Part shown: one piece after another, positions 60,889 through 64,000 of the stretch
How the letters are laid out: every line of letters starts with the position of its first letter
Numbering within the stretch: position 1 is the first letter of the stretch
Source: Apilactobacillus micheneri
GTDB lineage: Bacteria > Bacillota > Bacilli > Lactobacillales > Lactobacillaceae
Assembly: GCF_002993975.1 (NCBI RefSeq)
Contig: NZ_POSO01000001.1
Coordinates: forward strand, 186,001 to 250,000
DNA length: 64,000 bases
Reading direction: 5' to 3'
Made by a program: the position numbers and the translations under genes
Notes under the pieces: model-generated
Seen by the model: the letters and a program-made list of their open reading frames with translations, nothing else
Told to the model about the DNA's origin: nothing
The model's database searches: none

Positions 60889-61100
60889 TGCTAAAATTAT
60901 GTAAAAGTAGAAATATATCTTACTGGGAAGTAACAATAAAAAGTTTATCAGCAAGGTACAAGCACAGTTTTTGAAAATTTTTTCGATAAAATGATTTGTA
61001 TTTTATGATATATAAATAATAAATTTCCATTTTAGAACATTTATTAGTAACATTGTTACCCAATCCCTAGTACAATAGATAGTGTACTAGGGATTTTTCT
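60889..61100 (+). promoter_or_regulatory. Structured leader with terminator before the second AAT permease
   Basis: About 210 bases of leader. A perfect 13-bp terminator stem (61062-61074 with 61083-61095, T run after) shares the CCCTAGTAC/GTACTAGGG core with the T-box terminator upstream. GGGAAGTAAC (60924-60933) could pair with GTTACCC (61055-61061) as an alternative fold. A second hairpin ATAAAAT/ATTTTAT is also present. No T-box sequence is found, so the class is unknown. Confidence 0.6.
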
Positions 61101-61130
61101 ACATAATATATTTATAGGATGGTGAAAATA

Positions 61131-62507
61131 TTGGCAGAAAAGAAAAAAGAGGAAGAATTAGAAAGAAAGCTTAGCTCTAGACATATGCAAATGATCGCCC
61201 TTGGTGGAACCATCGGTGTTGGTTTGTTTATGGGTGCCAAGTCAACAATTGCTTGGACTGGTCCTTCTGTATTATTAGCATATGGAATTGCTGGAATTTT
61301 CTTATATTTAATTATGAGAGCCCTCGGAGAAATGCTTTACGATAATCCAATTAGTGGGTCATTCTCCCATTTTGCAACTGAATATATGCATCCAGTTTTC
61401 GGTTACTTAACCGCTTGGAGTAATATTTTCCAATGGATTGTTGTTGGTATTTCAGAAATGATTGCAATTGGAACATATATGCAATTCTGGTGGCCAGGAA
61501 TACCATCATGGGTACCCGGCATCATCGCAATTGTATTCTTATGTATTGCTAATTTAATCTCTGTTAGCGCATTTGGTGAATTAGAATACTGGTTTGCACT
61601 AATCAAAGTTGTTACTATTATTGTTATGATTGTTATTGGTGCTGTTGTTATTGTTCTAGGTTTCAATGGAGTTGGTCCTACTGGAATTTCTAATTTATGG
61701 TCACATGGATTCTTTACAGGTGGTGTAAAAGGATTCTTCTTTGCCCTATCAATTGTCTTTGCTTCATACCAAGGAATTGAATTAATTGGGGTTACTGCTG
61801 GTGAAGCTGAAGATCCTAAGCATACTTTAGTTAGAGCAATTCAAGATACAATTGGTAGAATTTTAATTTTCTACATTGGTTCTATTTTTGTTATGTTAGC
61901 AATCTATCCATGGGATAAAATTGTTAATATCGGTTCTCCATTCGTTGAAACATTCGCAAGAGTTGGAATTAGTTTTGCTGCATCAATTATTAACTTTGTT
62001 GTTCTAACTGCTGCTTTATCTGGTTCTAACTCAGCTATTTATAGCTCAAGTAGAATGTCATATTTATTAGCACAAAATGGTCAATTACCAAAACGTTATA
62101 ATAAAATGAATAAACATGGTGTGCCATACATTTCAGTTATTTCAATTGCTACTGGAATTTTAATTGGTGTTCTATTAAACGTAATCCTACCACTTTTCTA
62201 TAAGGGTGCTAGTCAAATTTTCGTTTATGTTTACAGTTCATCAGTGCTACCAGGAATGGTTCCATGGTTCGTAATTATTATGTCTGAATTAAAATATCGT
62301 AAGTTATATCCAGAACATATTAAGAATCACCCATTCAAGATGCCTTTTGCACCTTTCTCAAATTATCTAACTTTGGCAATGTTAGCACTAACTTTAATAT
62401 TCATGTTCTTTAACAATGATACTAGAATTCCATTAATTGTAGGAGTTGTATTCCTAGGATTTATGACAATTTTATACTTCGCTAAATTCAATAAAAAGAA
62501 CAATTAA
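61131..62507 (+). CDS. AAT-family amino acid permease (copy 2)
   Basis: A 458-aa protein matching the first copy almost end to end (RHMQMIALGGTIGVGLFMG, GELEYWFALIKVVT, GVTAGEAEDPKHTL), so this is a tandem duplication with diverged residues. The true start is TTG 61131: GGTGA lies upstream and it gives the same length and N terminus (MAEKKKEEE) as copy 1; an ATG-started longer frame at 61119 overlaps the ribosome site. It has its own structured leader, so it may answer to a different signal. Confidence 0.92.
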   Translation: MAEKKKEEELERKLSSRHMQMIALGGTIGVGLFMGAKSTIAWTGPSVLLAYGIAGIFLYLIMRALGEMLYDNPISGSFSHFATEYMHPVFGYLTAWSNIFQWIVVGISEMIAIGTYMQFWWPGIPSWVPGIIAIVFLCIANLISVSAFGELEYWFALIKVVTIIVMIVIGAVVIVLGFNGVGPTGISNLWSHGFFTGGVKGFFFALSIVFASYQGIELIGVTAGEAEDPKHTLVRAIQDTIGRILIFYIGSIFVMLAIYPWDKIVNIGSPFVETFARVGISFAASIINFVVLTAALSGSNSAIYSSSRMSYLLAQNGQLPKRYNKMNKHGVPYISVISIATGILIGVLLNVILPLFYKGASQIFVYVYSSSVLPGMVPWFVIIMSELKYRKLYPEHIKNHPFKMPFAPFSNYLTLAMLALTLIFMFFNNDTRIPLIVGVVFLGFMTILYFAKFNKKNN

Positions 62508-62523
62508 TTATTTAAATAATTAG

Positions 62524-62566
62524 AATAGCCACCCTTGAATTATCTAATTTAAGGGTGGCTATTTTC
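62524..62566 (+). terminator. Terminator of the second AAT permease gene
   Basis: A 13-bp stem (62524-62536 with 62551-62563) and T-rich tail. Confidence 0.85.
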
Positions 62567-62632
62567 ATGATACAATGGTGTTTATAGTTATAATAAAGCA
62601 ATTTTGCATAAAAAAAGAAAGAGGTAATGTTT

Positions 62633-64000
62633 ATGGGGAATCTTTTTAAACGAATGAATAGAAAAGAAGATCCTAAAGTTTATGAAAATAAAGATGCTAA
62701 GATGACTAGATCTATGACAACTAAGGATTTCCTTGCTCTAGGTGTTGGAACCATTGTTTCAACTGCTATTTTTACATTACCAGGAGTAGTTGCCGCTAAT
62801 AATGCCGGACCTGCAGTTACAATATCATTCTTATTAGCTGCCATTGTTGCCGGTTTAGTGGCCCTAGGATATGCTGAAATGGCTTCAGCCATGCCCTTTG
62901 CTGGATCTGCTTATTCATGGATTAATGTTATTTTCGGTGAATTTTGGGGTTGGGTTGCTGGATGGGCCCTTCTAGCAGAATATTTTATTGCAGTTGCATT
63001 TGTTGCTGCCGGCCTATCAGCAACTTTCGTGGCTTAATTGAACCAATGGGATTACATATTCCAACAGCTTTAGCTAATCCAATTAGTGCCCCTGGTGGCT
63101 TTGTTGATATCTGTACTATCATAATTATTTTAATTGTTGCCTTTTTAATTACTCGTGGTGATAGTAAAACTTCAAAAATTGAAAATGTATTAGTAGTACT
63201 GAAAGTATTAGCTATTTTAGTATTTATTGGGTTTGGTTTAACAGCTCTCCATATTCAAAATTACATGCCATTTGTCCCTGCTCCTCATACCAATCCTGAT
63301 GGAACTGCATTTGGTGGTTTCGGCGGTATTTATGCTGGAGTATCGGTAATCTTCTTATCATACATTGGCTTTGATTCGATTGCTGCTAACTCAGCTGAAG
63401 CTAAGAATCCACAAAAGACCATGCCTCGTGGAATCATTGGTTCTTTAGTAATTGCGGTTACTCTATTCGTCGCAGTATCATTAGTATTGGTTGGAATGTT
63501 TAAATACACTAACTACGCTAATAATGCTGAACCAGTTGGTTGGGCATTGCGTCAAAGTGGTCATCCATACGTAGCTTCCGGGGTCCAAATTGTTGCAGTT
63601 ATTGGAATGTTTACTGCATTGATTGGAATGATGATGGCTGGATCACGCCTATTATATTCATTTGGACGTGATGGCATGCTACCTAAATTCTTAGGTAAAG
63701 TTGATAAAAAACATAAACTCCCAATTAACGCCATTTTAACTATTACTGTGATTTCAGTATTAATTGGCGCATTCTTAACTTTTAATTTCTTGTCACAATT
63801 AATTTCTGCTGGAACTTTAATTGCATTTATGTTTGTATCAATTGGAATTTATCCTTTGCGTAAACGTGAAGGTAAAGATATTAATATGCCCGGATTTAAG
63901 ATGCCTTTCTTCCCAGTATTACCTGCATTAGGTTTTATAGCTTCATTGTGGGTATTCTGGGGATTAGACTCCGATGCTAAACTATACGCTCTAATTTGGT
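62633..64000 (+). pseudogene. APC-superfamily amino acid permease with a frameshift, cut by the window end
   Basis: The frame starts at ATG 62633 (AGAGGT seven bases upstream; ATG 62627 is too close) and reads an APC/CAT permease: LGVGTIVSTAIFTLPG, SAMPFAGSAYSWINVIFGE. It meets a stop at 63035-63037. The same protein continues without stops in the -1 frame from about 63025 (FRGLIEPMGLHIP, then SYIGFDSIAANSAEAKNPQKT, SRLLYSFGRDGMLP) to the window end. Adding one base near 63021-63025 (CAACTTT) restores one frame, so this is a one-base deletion, a sequencing error, or a phase variant. It resembles the permease at 17262-18659. Confidence 0.88.

Noticed and set aside
60889-61100. T-box riboswitch before the second AAT permease
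   Set aside because: No GGTGG-type T-box sequence before the terminator and no T-box stem I landmarks; kept only as an unclassified leader.
63020-63030. Programmed -1 frameshifting in the APC permease
   Set aside because: CAACTTTCG is not an X XXY YYZ slippery site and no pseudoknot is evident; a one-base deletion is simpler.
1-64000. CRISPR arrays, insertion sequences, prophage genes, tRNA or rRNA genes
   Set aside because: No regular repeats, transposase or integrase motifs, or tRNA cloverleaf sequences were found by eye.

Overview
The window looks like a chromosomal stretch of a low-GC Firmicute, most likely a member of the Lactobacillaceae. The evidence is the strong A+T bias and the type II fatty-acid cluster encoding FabI, AccBCDA and two FabZ paralogues. 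It also includes an Apf-type C-terminal muramidase-like protein, an NlpC/P60 hydrolase, a T-box leader and several amino-acid permeases. A secreted pectate lyase hints at a plant-, flower- or bee-associated species such as Apilactobacillus or a relative; that genus guess is inference only. I see no tRNA, rRNA, CRISPR array, phage or insertion sequence, so this is mostly core and lightly accessory chromosome.

Layout. Positions 1-9 kb hold an ABC-2 permease, a DHA2 drug exporter, a DUF915 hydrolase, methionine aminopeptidase, a D-2-hydroxyacid dehydrogenase, a BCCT osmolyte transporter, an acetyltransferase and RNase HI. A 40-aa basic protein that is easy to miss follows. Positions 9-13.4 kb hold a ThiD/PdxK kinase, a flavodoxin-fold reductase with a 58-aa partner, a cold-shock protein with a long leader, a TetR regulator and small unknown proteins. 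Positions 13.4-20 kb are dominated by membrane proteins: a GT-C-like protein, two EamA transporters, an APC permease behind a leader-peptide attenuator, and YitT-type proteins. Positions 20-27.2 kb hold a matrixin-like protease, a TetR-MMPL pair, a third EamA protein, an aldo/keto reductase and galE.

Positions 27.2-37.4 kb are the fatty-acid operon on the minus strand. The order is fabH-acpP-fabD-fabG-accB-fabZ-like-accC-accD-accA-fabI-phosphopantetheinyl transferase, then after a 197-base gap fabZ-fabF. Together these genes make malonyl-CoA, load the carrier protein and run the elongation cycle. fabF lies outside its usual place, and the FabZ copy inside the acc block lacks the catalytic histidine.

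Positions 37.5-51.9 kb hold a GRP sugar transporter, a nitroreductase, phosphoglucomutase, a metF-like gene overlapping a DUF2075 helicase gene, pectate lyase and a secreted C39-like protease. An ABC-F protein, a YdbS/YdbT-type PH-domain pair, an alkyltransferase homologue lacking its catalytic cysteine, and NlpC/P60 follow. Positions 52-64 kb hold a fused DUF3290-DUF421 protein, an SMR exporter, hemolysin III, an Apf-like wall protein behind a WalR-like box, an ABC exporter set and an OhrR-like regulator. Two tandem AAT permeases come next, the first T-box controlled, and then a frameshifted APC permease that runs off the window.

The most interesting signals are regulatory. They are a 24-codon leader peptide (Asn and Phe codon runs) with mutually exclusive RNA pairings and two terminators before an amino-acid permease, an unidentified attenuator-like leader at 60.9-61.1 kb, and two or three genes whose best Shine-Dalgarno sequence points to an AUU start.
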